Below are positions 21,745-34,600 of a DNA stretch of 64,000 nt, one piece after another (position 1 is the first letter of the stretch; each line of letters starts with the position of its first letter). A program made the position numbers and the translations under genes. The stretch lies in assembly GCA_014529385.2 (NCBI GenBank), contig CM043959.1, forward strand, positions 88,637,529-88,701,528, read 5' to 3'. Source of the stretch: Adiantum capillus-veneris (Eukaryota; Streptophyta; Polypodiopsida; Polypodiales; Pteridaceae). The notes beneath the pieces are model-generated. The model worked only from the letters and a program-made list of their open reading frames with translations, was not told where the DNA came from and made no database searches.

Positions 21745-21757
21745 CCAAGTGGGAGAT
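21745..21757 (+). other. Copia polypurine tract
   Basis: CCAAGTGGGAGAT lies directly before the 3' LTR and primes plus-strand DNA synthesis. AAGTGGGAGA is the usual plant copia form. Confidence 0.85.
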
Positions 21758-22480
21758 TGTTAAGTATGGAGCCTGATTTATCTTGTAATCTTCTGTGGTA
21801 AAAGCGCACATTTGTAAGGCCCCCATTATGAGGAGAAGCCATCGTGCGTGAAGGAAAATCACTCGCCGAAAACCAAAAATTTTGCCAGAATATTCATTTT
21901 TGCCGGAATATTATGGCTAGACGGCGATCGAAAAGTGATCGGAAAACAACCGGTCGGTTGGCCGGTGGCCGGTAGTTAATGGCCGGTGGCCGGTGGTCAG
22001 AAGTCAATGGCCGGTGGTCGGTGGCCGAATTCAAAAGCGGACTTGTCTTCTCAAGGGCGGCCACACATGGGCGGATTGAAGGGTCCGATTTGGACTTATC
22101 TACACAAGGGCGGCTACACATGGCTGCCTCTCATGAGAAAGGGCAGCCCTTTTGGCCTATAAAAGGAGGCCATTTCTACACACATTTCATAGTGTGAAGT
22201 TGATGCAACAAGGTGAGTGTGAGATGGTGAGAGTGAAGCAAGGCGGGAGCACCATTAAGGGTATAATACCCTTGTAAACTACTTCTTGTTTTGAAGTACT
22301 AAAGCCATTGAGTGGCTGCTTCCCGTGGATGTAGCCCACATTGGGTGAACCACGTATATCATGTGTACTCTCTCTCTCTCTCTCTCTCTCTCTACTGTAT
22401 AATCTCGTGTATGTAAATTTGTCTCTCTCCATTAAGTAATCTACTCAATTATCTATTTAGCTACATCTTATTTCCTAACA
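21758..22480 (+). repeat. Copia 3' LTR (723 bp)
   Basis: It starts TGTTAAGTATGG and ends CCTAACA, followed by the duplication CGCTT. It holds TGGCCGGTGG repeats (about 21955-22025), a TATA box at 22158-22164 and a CT tract at about 22369-22394. It differs from the 5' LTR by a roughly 55-bp gap and scattered substitutions, so the insertion is not very recent. Confidence 0.95.
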
Positions 22481-22485
22481 CGCTT

Positions 22486-23072
22486 TGCAACCAGGACTGT
22501 CTTTGCAGACTTCACCTTCTCTTCTGCCTTCACTGCCTGTTGTTGAAGGTCATCGGCAAGATTCTCCATCCATGTTGTGTAGAGGGATTGAGAGGCTATC
22601 CACCTGTGTTGTAGAGGGTGGCTGGACGTTGCAAGACCGTCCACATCCTTCTCTATCAGTCCTTCAAATGTGGGGACTTCCTTAACGCCGTAATCGGACA
22701 TGAACTTTTGTATTTCCCTATTGAGCCCCCCTTTCTGGCTCTTCACATTCTCTAATACTTAATCCCCAACCAAAGCCCGTGCAATCTTATGGTTGTCGAG
22801 GTATGCTTTGGTAGCATCGCAGTATTCATATGCAAACTCCCTCGCAAACCTTGTCATGAGCTCGTTGTTGGAGGGGGCAGTCTGGTAGACCTTCTAATAC
22901 ATAAGCCTGCATGCATCATAAAGGTGGTCATGCACCTGGTGAAGGAAGATCTTAGTCTTCTTCTTCTGTGGCACCTTGAACACTGTTGACCATTGTTCAG
23001 GTGGCAGATCCTTGTCTGTTAAATCCTTGGGTAGCTTGCCCTCCATGCTCAGTCCATATTCCTCATGCAGCT
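22486..23072 (-). pseudogene. Unknown pseudogene, main exon upstream of the copia insertion
   Basis: The minus-strand frame starts after a likely 3' splice site (TTTTGCATTGCAG, ending at 23073). It encodes HEEYGLSMEGKLPKDL and HQVHDHLYDACRLMY, a stop (TAG), ELMTRFAREFAYEYCD, a second stop (TAA), then YGVKEVPTFEGLIEKDVDGL and an alpha-helical tail rich in Lys and Glu. It is cut at 22486 by the copia insertion. The two stops and the insertion make it non-functional. The protein family is not recognised. Confidence 0.55.
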
Positions 23073-23236
23073 GCAATGCAAAATAGCAAAATCTGGAAAG
23101 TACTGGATACTCCACCGATGATGCAAGCAAATCCATGGAGAAAAATGATTTGCAACCAATGCTGAAAAATAGGATTTTTTGCCATGCATTGCCATGAGGC
23201 GCATAGACATGACCAAAACGCGATGTAGAACTCACC

Positions 23237-23323
23237 TTTCTGAGCATATTTTTCCATCGACAACCTACATTTGGAGAGGGAAGTTTCGGTGGTCATGTTT
23301 GTTGCTAGGGTTTGTAGCGTCAT
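23237..23323 (-). pseudogene. Possible first exon of the unknown pseudogene
   Basis: A minus-strand ATG frame (MTTETSLSKCRLSMEKYAQK) ends at CAGAAAG followed by GTGAGT, a consensus 5' splice site at 23235. The matching acceptor at 23073 would give a 163-bp intron. However, the reading phase across this junction does not match the next exon, so the splice model or the sequence is damaged. Confidence 0.35.
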
Positions 23324-24790
23324 GTTTGTTGCAGCGGATTGCTATGTCATGGTGTTGAAGGCGTCTATTGTGTTACATGTGTTGCATGTGTTGCGAGGGT
23401 CTGCTGTGTGGTCTCTATTACGGGGGTCTGTTGTGCTGTGGTGTTTGTTGCAGGGGCAGCCTACTGTACCACCTCCAGTCAGGTTTTTGCACCCTCTGGA
23501 GGGAGTGTTCTTCTTGGGAGTCTTCTCTACAAAGGATGTTGCTGCAGCCTTTATGCTTCCATGCCAGGGGAAATGGGGTCAGAGCTCCACCAGGGCTATG
23601 GCAGAGCACGACGGGTGAAATGGGGGATAGAGTGCGACGGCTACATCCTGCAATGGGGGGAGCACGAGCTATGGGAGCAGAGCGAGCACACAAGCTCAGG
23701 TGGGATTTCGAGTGACAAGCTAGTTGCGTGAGAGGAAAGGAGAAAGAGGACAAGGAGTGTCTAGGCCATAATGACTGTAAGTCCAAAAAAAGGGGACCCA
23801 CTCCACCCCATAATGGCTTGCATGCATTTATATTATAGGTACATAAATTATATTGCATGAAAATTTAGAATTTCCCTCTTCCTCTTTTTCCAAATTTGAA
23901 GAATGTTGAATTTCCATGCACCTAGGTGCTATTGGTGGTACCACCAAAAGGTGCAACAAGTGGTACCACCTAAACATGCTATCACCCATGAGAAAATCTA
24001 TGGAACATTGTGTCTGTTTAGAATACCTGTAAGCCCATGAACCTACCATCTACAAGCTGTAACTAGCTTACTCCGTAGCCGCATATGCATACGTAGCAAA
24101 AACTGCACAAGGCCATGTTAAAAATACTCTTTAAAGGAACCAACACAGTCATACATGAGAATGTAACTTGTGCATCATAATCCACACTGGAAAAACTACA
24201 AGCTGTGAGTAGAAAACTTTGGCTAGAAAGTGATCCTTGGTCAGAACTCCAACGCTCTCCACTTGTGATGTCAATGCAGTAGAATTCACCTTTGAGCAAG
24301 TATGTGCCCGGGAAACTACGTCTCTCAAGTGACCACTACAAGGGGGTATAAATGCCTCCATGCTTGTGTTTGAGAGTATAACAGATAGTGGTGTTGATAT
24401 TGATTTTGAATCATCAATGTCGTGTCTCTACCCCCACTGCTTCTTCTTTACCCAAATATACAAAAAAATTTCAAACCTCAATCTCTACACAAGCTAAAAT
24501 TGCATCTTCAACCTCAAAATGTATGCACCCAACTTTGAGCACATGTCGTGCTTTCAAAAGTGCATTATACTCGCACACTGTGCGAAACAAAAAACCTTAA
24601 CTTTTATATATGCATCCTATCTGAGCTGAATATCAGCGAAACGATGAGGAATATGCAAAAAGTTTCCATTGCAAAGTTATATATCACGTTGAAACGGAGG
24701 AGTATCGTGCATAATTTTTTTAGATCGGAAATCTACAAGGAGAAAAAAGATCCGCAAAATAGTGCTGCTACATGCAGTTTTTAGGGTAGC
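23324..24790. other. Stretch without a supported gene
   Basis: The region upstream of the possible first exon has several overlapping frames on both strands (about 23271-23858) but no recognisable domain. It may be the former promoter and leader of the pseudogene. 23860-24790 is AT-rich, with a cluster of perfect palindromes at 23918-23969 and nothing else identifiable. Confidence 0.45.
23918..23969. repeat. Cluster of three perfect palindromes
   Basis: GCACCTAGGTGC (23918-23929), TTGGTGGTACCACCAA (23932-23947) and GTGGTACCAC (23960-23969) are each identical to their reverse complement and lie within 52 bp. The surrounding sequence is non-coding. Confidence 0.85.
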
Positions 24791-24799
24791 ACCTTCATC

Positions 24800-25160
24800 T
24801 ACACACTATCTTTCACATTGACTTTTGAGCTTTCACAAGAGCATACATCACTCTCAACTGAGCTCACAAGCTCCCATTTTGTTCTCACAAAGCCTCCAAG
24901 ATTTCTTGATCTCTCGAGAGAGAAAGCGACTGCCTCGGAGCTCTCGATGTCATCGTGCTCCTCGCCATTGCCAAGTCGTAGCTCTGATACCAATTGGAGG
25001 GGTGCACAAATGTAGTGCGTGTCCAAGGAGGGAGAAGGAGACAGAGAGAACACACAAAGTGGGGTGGAGCAGAGTGGCAAGAATAAGAACTCACTCCTTA
25101 TTCTTTTATGTATATAAAGAATAAGTGAGTGGCTTAGTGAGGTCATTCCGCGGTGGACAT
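24800..25160 (-). mobile_element. LTR-element remnant with initiator-Met primer site, minus strand
   Basis: The plus strand contains AGCTCTGATACCAATTGG (24971-24988), the reverse complement of TGGTATCAGAGCT, a standard primer-binding site. The LTR would therefore lie to its right on the minus strand, with a TATA-like ATATAAAG/CTTTATAT near 25114. The leader or Gag start lies to its left; a minus frame at 24885-25094 contains MTSRAPRQSLSLSRDQ. No second LTR or pol was found, so it is a fragment. Confidence 0.5.
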
Positions 25161-26705
25161 TGGACGCCCGTCATGGGGGAAGGCATATGCCACCTTTACC
25201 CCAACATGTTGAGCCATGTGAAGTGCTTGAATGCGGTTCTCCTTAATAGAGTAGAAAGATGAATTTGGTCTTGTAGGCCTTGGAGATTCATTCACTACCT
25301 TGTTGGAGTTTTGCTCTCTAACTTTGGATCATAGGAGCCACCTTCAGCAAGTGGACTATCTTCTACAATGGTCAAGACATCATTGGTAGCTCAATTTCAT
25401 TCCTCTTGATGGTTCTCCCATAGGATTTCCTTCAATAGCTCCTTTGGTGGTGTTAGTTTCTTCTTATCTCTCATTTTTATCATCCACTCTCTATCCATTG
25501 CTCCCCACAGATGATACTAGATGCAAGCAAATTTTACCCAACACTGAGCAATTGCCTTGGTAGCAAGTTCCTTACTCTATGACACTATCGGTGGCTTACT
25601 TTCTGGTCATCATTAGGAAAGAAATGAAGTCATTTTTGGGCCTTTTAGCTCTATTGAGAGAATGCTCCTCAACCAATAGAAAGAAGACTAACGTTACGTA
25701 GAAAAATCCTTTTTCCTTATTTTAGAAAATGTTGATAAAAACCATTTTGGTGAAATTATCAATCACCAAAAAACTAAGGTGATTGATAGTGACATCTTGC
25801 ACAAGCGTGTCGCGCCTTTTTATGACCCGATGTTGCTATTCTATTAAGTGAGGTACTTATAAGTGTCCATCTCAGGCGAGCATCACTCGCCTTTTTATGA
25901 GCTACTCACACTTCAAATTTAAACGGATTGTACTTGATAGTGACTGATAAGTACTATTTAAGACTACAAAGGGCTCATATTCAAGCGATTAGAGGCCCAT
26001 GAGGGGTCTCTTAAAACTCTATTCACATGGTTTTGACCTCTTGAGACCCTAGGCTTAAAAAGGCTATATATTGAGCTAGAGACATCAGATTTAAGCATTT
26101 TAAAGTGCCTTCCTAAGGTTTTTGGACGTTCCAAATGCATTTGTGGTATTCTTTTTGTATTTTAAAAATATATCTTAGGTGTTTTATTGTTGGCGGATAC
26201 ACCACGATGGACGTCAGCATAGCGAGAACTCACCTAACATATAATGTCAACTGAGGACGGAGCTCGACTTGCAAGCGTGTGGAAGCAAGAAAAGGGTGTC
26301 AACCTCTACTCGACCGACTAATGACTACTTCCTACAGAGATATCAAATCTACATGCCATCAATTCTGTGAATGTGAGAGTCTCCTATGATGCTACCACAA
26401 GCCAAAAGCCCATTAGACGTTCTCAAAACGTTACGAAACTTGAGGGATATCCTATCAACACCAATAGGCCACTCTCCCTAAGGTCCATGACCCAAAACCC
26501 TACCCAAAAACACCCAGTGCAGAATCACGTAGGATGTCTGACAGGTTTTTGCAGGTTGACGTTTTTGAAAACTAAGATGCCTAACGCGTAGCTCTACTCG
26601 CTCTGATCACGTGGATATGCTGAAATGCAAAAACGGACAACGTTTACTCACAGAAACTCCAAAAGTAGCTCGCGGGTGAATCTGCCAAAACACAAACGAA
26701 CGCGC
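25161..26705. other. Stretch without a recognised gene, with a coding-like piece
   Basis: Most of this stretch shows nothing. On the minus strand at about 25400-25590 a decayed frame reads MDREWMIKMRDKKKLTPPKE and continues LLKEILWENHQEE. Its composition suggests former coding sequence, but I cannot assign it. 26200-26705 carries no open frame of note and ends at the left LTR of the outer gypsy. Confidence 0.4.
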
Positions 26706-28800
<2,095 letters not shown>

Positions 28801-28815
28801 TCCACCCCCTGTAAA
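28801..28815 (-). other. Outer gypsy polypurine tract
   Basis: On the minus strand CAGGGGGTGGA directly precedes the LTR start TGTCGTGCTGTGACAC. It supports an LTR edge at 28800. Confidence 0.6.
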
Positions 28816-28859
28816 CCTGCACATCCTCCGGTATGTGCCACACTTTCGTTGTTGTAAGA

Positions 28860-29674
28860 TTAGTCCTTTTGTACATCTTCCTTGATTTCTTCTTCACTGG
28901 ATGATTTCAAAGATTCATCTTCACATGTGTTTTGCTCTTCCTTCTCGTCAACATTTTCTGGATCATTGTCACCTCTTCTCTTAAACATTTTGATCCTTTT
29001 TCTTGCATTGGGAATCTTTACTTCTGTACCATCTAGTTCAGACAAGCTGTAAGTAGCATTTTCATGCACATGCTTTACAATATACGGTCCAAACCATCTT
29101 TTTGAGAACTTACGCATGACTGTGTGCTGGTTATCAAGGCTACTATCATACACTAAAACCCAATCACCTTTGTCAATGGCTTTGCTCCTGAGCCGATGTT
29201 GCTTATCAAAGTAGTCCTTGTTTTTCAATCTTGCATTTTTGAGTCGTTCTTTTGCAGCCTCAATGTCTTTAAGTCTTCTCTATAGTTGCCTTATGCGCAA
29301 TTCAAGGAGATCTTCCCTGCTAAGCCCCTCTTGCCAAGGTAGTACATTCCATGTGGGAATTGTATCTTCAATCGGCATCACTGGATTTTGACCATACATT
29401 AGCTCCGCAGGCATGTAGCCAGTTACTGAGCTATGTGTTGTACAATCAACCCATAAAGCATATGGTAACAATTTTGGCCACTCACCAACTCTTCCTTCGC
29501 AAGCCTTAGCCAAAGCTTTGATGATAGGAGGATGCCCTCTTTCACTCTTTCCATTGCCTTCACGGTTGTAAGCTGTGGTAAGAGAAAGCTTGATTCCTAA
29601 TCTGGCAAAGAACTCCCTTGCTTCCTCAGCATCCAGCTCACCTCTATCTGTAATGATCTTTCCCACACAACCAT
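28860..29674 (-). pseudogene. pol: Outer gypsy integrase, C-terminal part
   Basis: The minus-strand frame from 29666 reads GKIITDRGELDAEEAREFFA (second catalytic Asp). It continues with TTAYNREGNGKSERGHPP (catalytic Glu) and YALWVDCTTHSSVTGYMPAE. A frame change near 29260 leads to the C-terminal domain (WFGPYIVKHVHENATYSL, 28860-29228) with an acidic tail. Codons continue across the chromovirus insertion into 38489 and upward, once one ACCAT copy is discounted. The enzyme joins the cDNA to host DNA; here it is split and non-functional. Confidence 0.85.
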
Positions 29675-31303
29675 TGTAATGGAATTTGCCTATTCAATTT
29701 GAGAATAGCGGAATTTAATGAGAGTACTTTCAAGAAATGATTTTGTGAGCATAGCGGGTATACATAATTGAAGATAGCAACATAATCATAGCAATTAGTT
29801 AACTTGGCATAGACAATACTTTTGCAAGAGAGAGAGAGAGTTTAGAGAACATGACAACAATTGAGGACCGGATTTATGTGGAGCCGGTCCCCCCTCCAAT
29901 AGGCATTTGTATTATGATTTCTCCCATAAAGAGAGACTTGTTACAATACAGTCTTTGTGTTCCTTGTGACCTAGGTGATGCCATGAAGATGGAAGGCTTC
30001 ATGCACCACAAACATAACATAAACTTGAAGAAAGCTTTAACTATCCCAAGCCTCAGTCCCAAGACCTCAAACACCTTCAAAGGTGGAGAGAGCTAGCAGG
30101 GAATGAGGGTAGGGAAGAGGAAGAAGAAACATTTCGTAGGAGAAAGAATTAGTTCCTCACTTATCATACTCTTGTTGCTAGCATACATAATAGCATAGTA
30201 ATGAAGAAGAAGGAGATGGCAAGCTTAAGCATTGAAGCATGGCTCTTGGTTGGATTTGCAATCCATAGCCAAGAGTGTTGGTGTAGGCTCTCTACCTCTA
30301 CTTGCTTGGAGAGGGAGCTCTTGCACTTTGCATATCACACAATGAGAGTGCTTGTGAGTGTGTGTGGGTGAGTATACCCCCTAGGCACCCCCCTAGCTTG
30401 CTTGGGTCGACCCCCCCTTGTAGCTCATGCCTGAAGCTCATTGGACCTCTCCAAGCCTAGCCAATCACAAGCAGGAGCCATTACAAGCAACATGGGTAGC
30501 CTTGGGACAAGTGTCCCCCTTTCCCCTTTGTGAGAGAGGACTTGATAAATGCTAAAACAATTAGATAATTCATGTAATTTATCATTGGACCCCTTTGAAG
30601 CCTAGCCAATAGGCTTCAAGCAACACATGAAGGTAACATGGGTAGGGGCCTGACATGTGTCCTTGCTGCCTCTTCAAGATGGGCTTCCCTTGTGTGTGTG
30701 AGTGGGTGTTCTCTCTCTAGGCCCTAGGAAAAGGGCTCTCCCCCCCTATTGTAGGAATGCTTTTGACTTTTAGGTGATCAAGCACCTTACTCACCAAGCA
30801 TGACAAAGCACTTGAACTAGGGGGGGTTCCCACAAGCATCTCAGGCAAGCTTCTCAAGGCACCTCAAGTACTTTAATCATGCAGCAAGTCAAGCACCTCA
30901 AGCATGGATCCAGTCAAGCACCTCAAGAATCTTAATCAAGCACCTCAAGCATGAAAAACACCTCAAGCATGACAAGCACCTCAAGCAGGACAAGCACCTC
31001 GAGCTTGGGCCGGGTTCCCACCTCAAGCTCAGCCCTAGCTTACTTAAGGTCAAAAGGACTTTTACACACATTTATTGGAGGTCTTCAATGAAGCTAACCC
31101 TAAGGTCTTATGCTCCATTGTTTAGCCTTGCTCTTTGATAGACCATCTCCCTTTTGGGCCCCTTTACATTGGCCCCGTGTTGAGATAGATCTAAAAGCAC
31201 ATACCTATATCTTAACACTTGTTCCCGTTTATTCTCCCACATTAAGTGATCAATTTAATATGAGAAAATCATTTGGGTTAGTTAGATATTAGATTTTATG
31301 ACA
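29675..31303 (-). repeat. Chromovirus 3' LTR (left copy)
   Basis: Plus-strand TGTAATGGAATTTGCC...TTATGACA, 1629 bp. It contains a tandem run of AGCACCTCAAGCATG variants at 30855-31006. Differences from the right copy include G/A at base 7 and a few substitutions in the repeat run. Confidence 0.96.
30855..31006 (+). repeat. Tandem CACCTCAAGC repeats in the chromovirus LTR (left)
   Basis: Seven imperfect units of AGCACCTCAAGCATGA are spaced 15-33 bp apart. The same run is in the other LTR at about 38040-38191. Confidence 0.85.
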
Positions 31304-31662
31304 TTACCTCTCTCTTGAAATCATAGTCGTCCTCGACTATGAGGTAGAAGAGATAAAGTCTTAGTCATTAGTCAATCGTACTTAGCGGGTAAAGGATCCC
31401 TTTTTACCCTACGACATCTTTCCAAGATGGATGACTAATCCATTTGGTGCTTGGGAGACATAGCTGCCGCAAGCATGTCTGCTCTTTAGTCCATTTCATT
31501 CTCCCAAAGTAGAGTGACAAATTCTACTTGGTGTTTGAGAGACGTCGTCATCACAAACATGATTCTAAGCATGCATACTAGTTGAATTTATGCACAATTA
31601 AAAGGAGGACTAGTCATATAAGACAAAAACATGAGTTATTTAAAAGAAATTTGTACATTTGC
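31304..31662 (-). other. Chromovirus 3' untranslated region and polypurine tract
   Basis: Between the stop codon and the 3' LTR. On the minus strand it ends in CATAGTCGAGGACGAC...TTTCAAGAGAGAGGTAA, with GAGAGAGG as the likely purine tract beside the LTR. It also holds two imperfect copies of TTGGTGCTTGGGAGACATAG (about 31453-31490 and 31531-31568). Confidence 0.7.
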
Positions 31663-34600
31663 TTACTCTAATGTAGCATTGTAAGCATTGACAAGGTTCA
31701 TACTATCCTTAAGTTGTACTCCTTGCATCCATTTAGCATCTTCAAAAGGATAATTTTTGAACTTAATAAGATACCGTCGGATAATCTTACCATGTCGTAG
31801 TACCTTGTCTTCATGCCGAAGAATAGCTTCGGGTTGTAGCACCTCGTCTTGGTCTTCAACTTCGGGAGGGTCTTCAATAATTTGTTCAATTGGTGGCTCT
31901 CCTTTGTAGGGCTTAAGTAAGCTTACATGAAAGGCATTGTGTATAAGCCAATGGTTGGGCAACTTGAGTTGATAAGCCGTCTCATTGATAGGCTTCAAGA
32001 TTTGGAAAGGACCATAGTATCTTTTTGCTAGTTTAGCATAATACTTTTGATGGCCCGTAGGATTTTTGCCCGTCGTTTGCCTTAATCGAGCCTTAGGAAA
32101 CTTGAGTAAGACCCAATCATTTTCTTTGAACATTAAGGCTCTTCTGTGCTTATCAGCAGCAGCTTTTTGCCTTTGTTGAGAGATGGCTATAGCCTCCCTA
32201 ATCTTTTGAAAAGATTCTTGTAGGTCACGGCTATACTCATCGGCGGCGAAGATCTTCCCATGTACTTTCAGTAGCAAGGGACTTTTAGGTCTTCCTTCTA
32301 TGATCTCGAAAGGTGCTTTGCCCATAGAAGTATGTACAGTATTATTGTAGGCATACTCTACTAGCGGTAAATACTTTTCCCATTGTGAGCGTTGATCTAC
32401 TTCGGTAACATAAGTCTTGAGTAGATCGAGTATCCTAAGATTGGCTATCTCACTTTGGCCATCCGTTTGTGGGTGATAGGCCGAAGAGAAATTCAATCTT
32501 GTTCCTAGATTTTCAAAGAGACCTTTCCTGAAATTACTGGTCATTCTAGGATCTCTATCTGACACGATGGATGTGGGTAATCTATGGTGTTTGAAAATCT
32601 GAGATATGAAGAGAGTTGCCATTTGATGTGCCTTAATAGTCTTTTTGACAGAAATAAAATGTGCTTGCTTGCTAAACCTGTCGACTATTGTCCATATTCC
32701 TGTATTCCCATGGATAGACTTGGGTAATCCAAAGATGAAATCCATGGATATACTCTCCCATGGTGAATTTGGAATAGGCAATGGCTGGAGTAATCCAGGT
32801 TGCTTCCCTCTATCATACTTGGTCTTTTGGCATACTACACATTTTGAAACATACTCTTGTATGTCCACTTTCATGGTAGGCCAATAGAAATACGTCTCTA
32901 CTCCTCGGAGAGTAGGTTGAATACCTCTATGCCCTGCATATGGAGGAGCATGGGATTCATACATAACCTTCTCACGAAGGGAATGGGTAACACATAGCCT
33001 ATTGCCGTGGAGAAGATAACCATCCTGCAAGGTGAATGGTTCCTCTTTCTTCCCCAAAGCAATGGCTGACATTATGTCTCTAAAGTCAAGGTCAGTAGCA
33101 TACTCATCTATCATAGAGGATAGATCATTGTGAGTAGCTATAGACACCGCATTAACTTTTGGTCGTCGTGAAAGTGCATCGGCAACTTGATTGTGCTTAC
33201 CAGCTATGTGAGCAATATGGAAATTAAATTGCGAAAGAAAATTTGCCCACCTCATTTGTTTGTCGGAAAGCTTGGTTTGCGTCATGAAATACTTGAGACT
33301 TTGGTGGTCGGTTCGTAGGATAAATGGAGTCCCCAATAGGTAGTGCTTCCATGTGTCTAGGGCATGTAGAACAGCTAAAAGCTCTTTCTCATAAATGCCC
33401 AAGACTCGTTCATCACCATTGAGCCTTCGGCTCTCATATGCTATGGCATGCCCTTCTTGAAGCAAAACCGCTCCAAGGCAATCACCACAAGCATCACATT
33501 GGACCTCAAATGGCTTTGAGAGATCCGGAAGCACGAGGACTGGTTGGGAAGTAAGCTTCTCTTTGAGTTTTTCAAAAGCATTTTGCTCCTTAGCAGTCCA
33601 TACAAACTTAAAGTTCTTCTTGGTTAAGTCGTGTAGTGGTCCTGCTACTTGAGAGAATTTTGCTATGAAGCGTCTATAGTATGCACACATACCAATAAAG
33701 CTTCTTAGTTCATGTATATTCCTTGGGTTAGGCCATGATTTTATTACCTCTAACTTTGATGGATCCATACGAATACCATCGTGAGAGATAATATGGCCTA
33801 GATATTGAATCTCTTGAAGGAAGAATTCACTTTTCTTTTGGTTGAGAAAAAGTTTGTTCTCCCTCAAGGCTTGAAAAATCACTTGGAGATGTTGCTTATG
33901 TTCCTCCAAAGACTTGGAGTAGATGATGATATCATCGAAGAACACTCCAGTGAATTTTCGATATGGTCTAAAAATTTTCTCCATCAAACGATTGAACGTA
34001 GCTGGTGCATTAGTCAAGCCAAAAGGCATGACTAGATATTCATAAAGACCAAATGTTGTGCGAAACGCGGTCTTTAAGATATCCTCATCCACTATCCTTA
34101 TTTGATGATAGCCACTCTTAAGGTCAATCCTACTGAAGTAGGTAGAGCCTTGTAGCTTATCAAACAGATCTTCTACCCGAGGTACGGGAAATCTGTTTTT
34201 GATAGTGATATGGTTTAGTGCTCGATAGTCCACACACATACGGTATGTACCATCTTTCTTTTGCACTAAAAGGACTGGAGAACAAAAGGGAGAGGAACTA
34301 GGCCTCACCATCCCTTTGTCTACCAGCTCTTGTACTTGCCTCATGATCTCCTCTTGTTGAGCTTGTGAGACTCGATAAGGAGGTTTGTTAGGCGGTGAGC
34401 TTCCTGGAAGGAGCTCAATACGATGGTCATCATCCCCTCGTTTTGGAGGTAGGTCCATAGGGATATCATCGATGAACACATCTTGGAATCCTTTTAGAAA
34501 AGTAGACAAGTCTAACTCTTCTTGATTCCTATCATTTTCATTTGATGAAACATTATTAGCTTTTAGAGACTCTTTGACATAAATCATGTACGCAGAAACT

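Larger units (their letters stand above)
15019..22480 (+). mobile_element. Complete Ty1/copia retrotransposon (defective), TSD CGCTT
   Basis: Two LTRs (15019-15795 and 21758-22480) begin TGTTAAGTATGG and end CCTAACA. The element is flanked by the 5-bp duplication CGCTT (15014-15018 and 22481-22485). A primer-binding site follows the left LTR and a purine tract precedes the right one. Domains run gag, protease, integrase, RT, RNase H, which is the copia order. A solo gypsy LTR (17707-19653) splits the integrase. Several stops, one frame change and an altered protease active site make it defective. It sits inside an exon of the minus-strand pseudogene. Confidence 0.95.

Noticed and set aside
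23271-23858. Cluster of open frames of 115-146 aa on both strands
   Set aside because: GC-richer sequence gives long frames by chance. None shows a domain, and it lies where the pseudogene promoter or leader would be.
29851-30096. 81-aa frame duplicated at 37036-37281
   Set aside because: It lies in the chromovirus LTRs. The copies are identical because the insertion is young; there is no domain.
31110-31292. 60-aa frame duplicated at 38295-38477
   Set aside because: It is contained in the chromovirus LTR ends and shows no motif.
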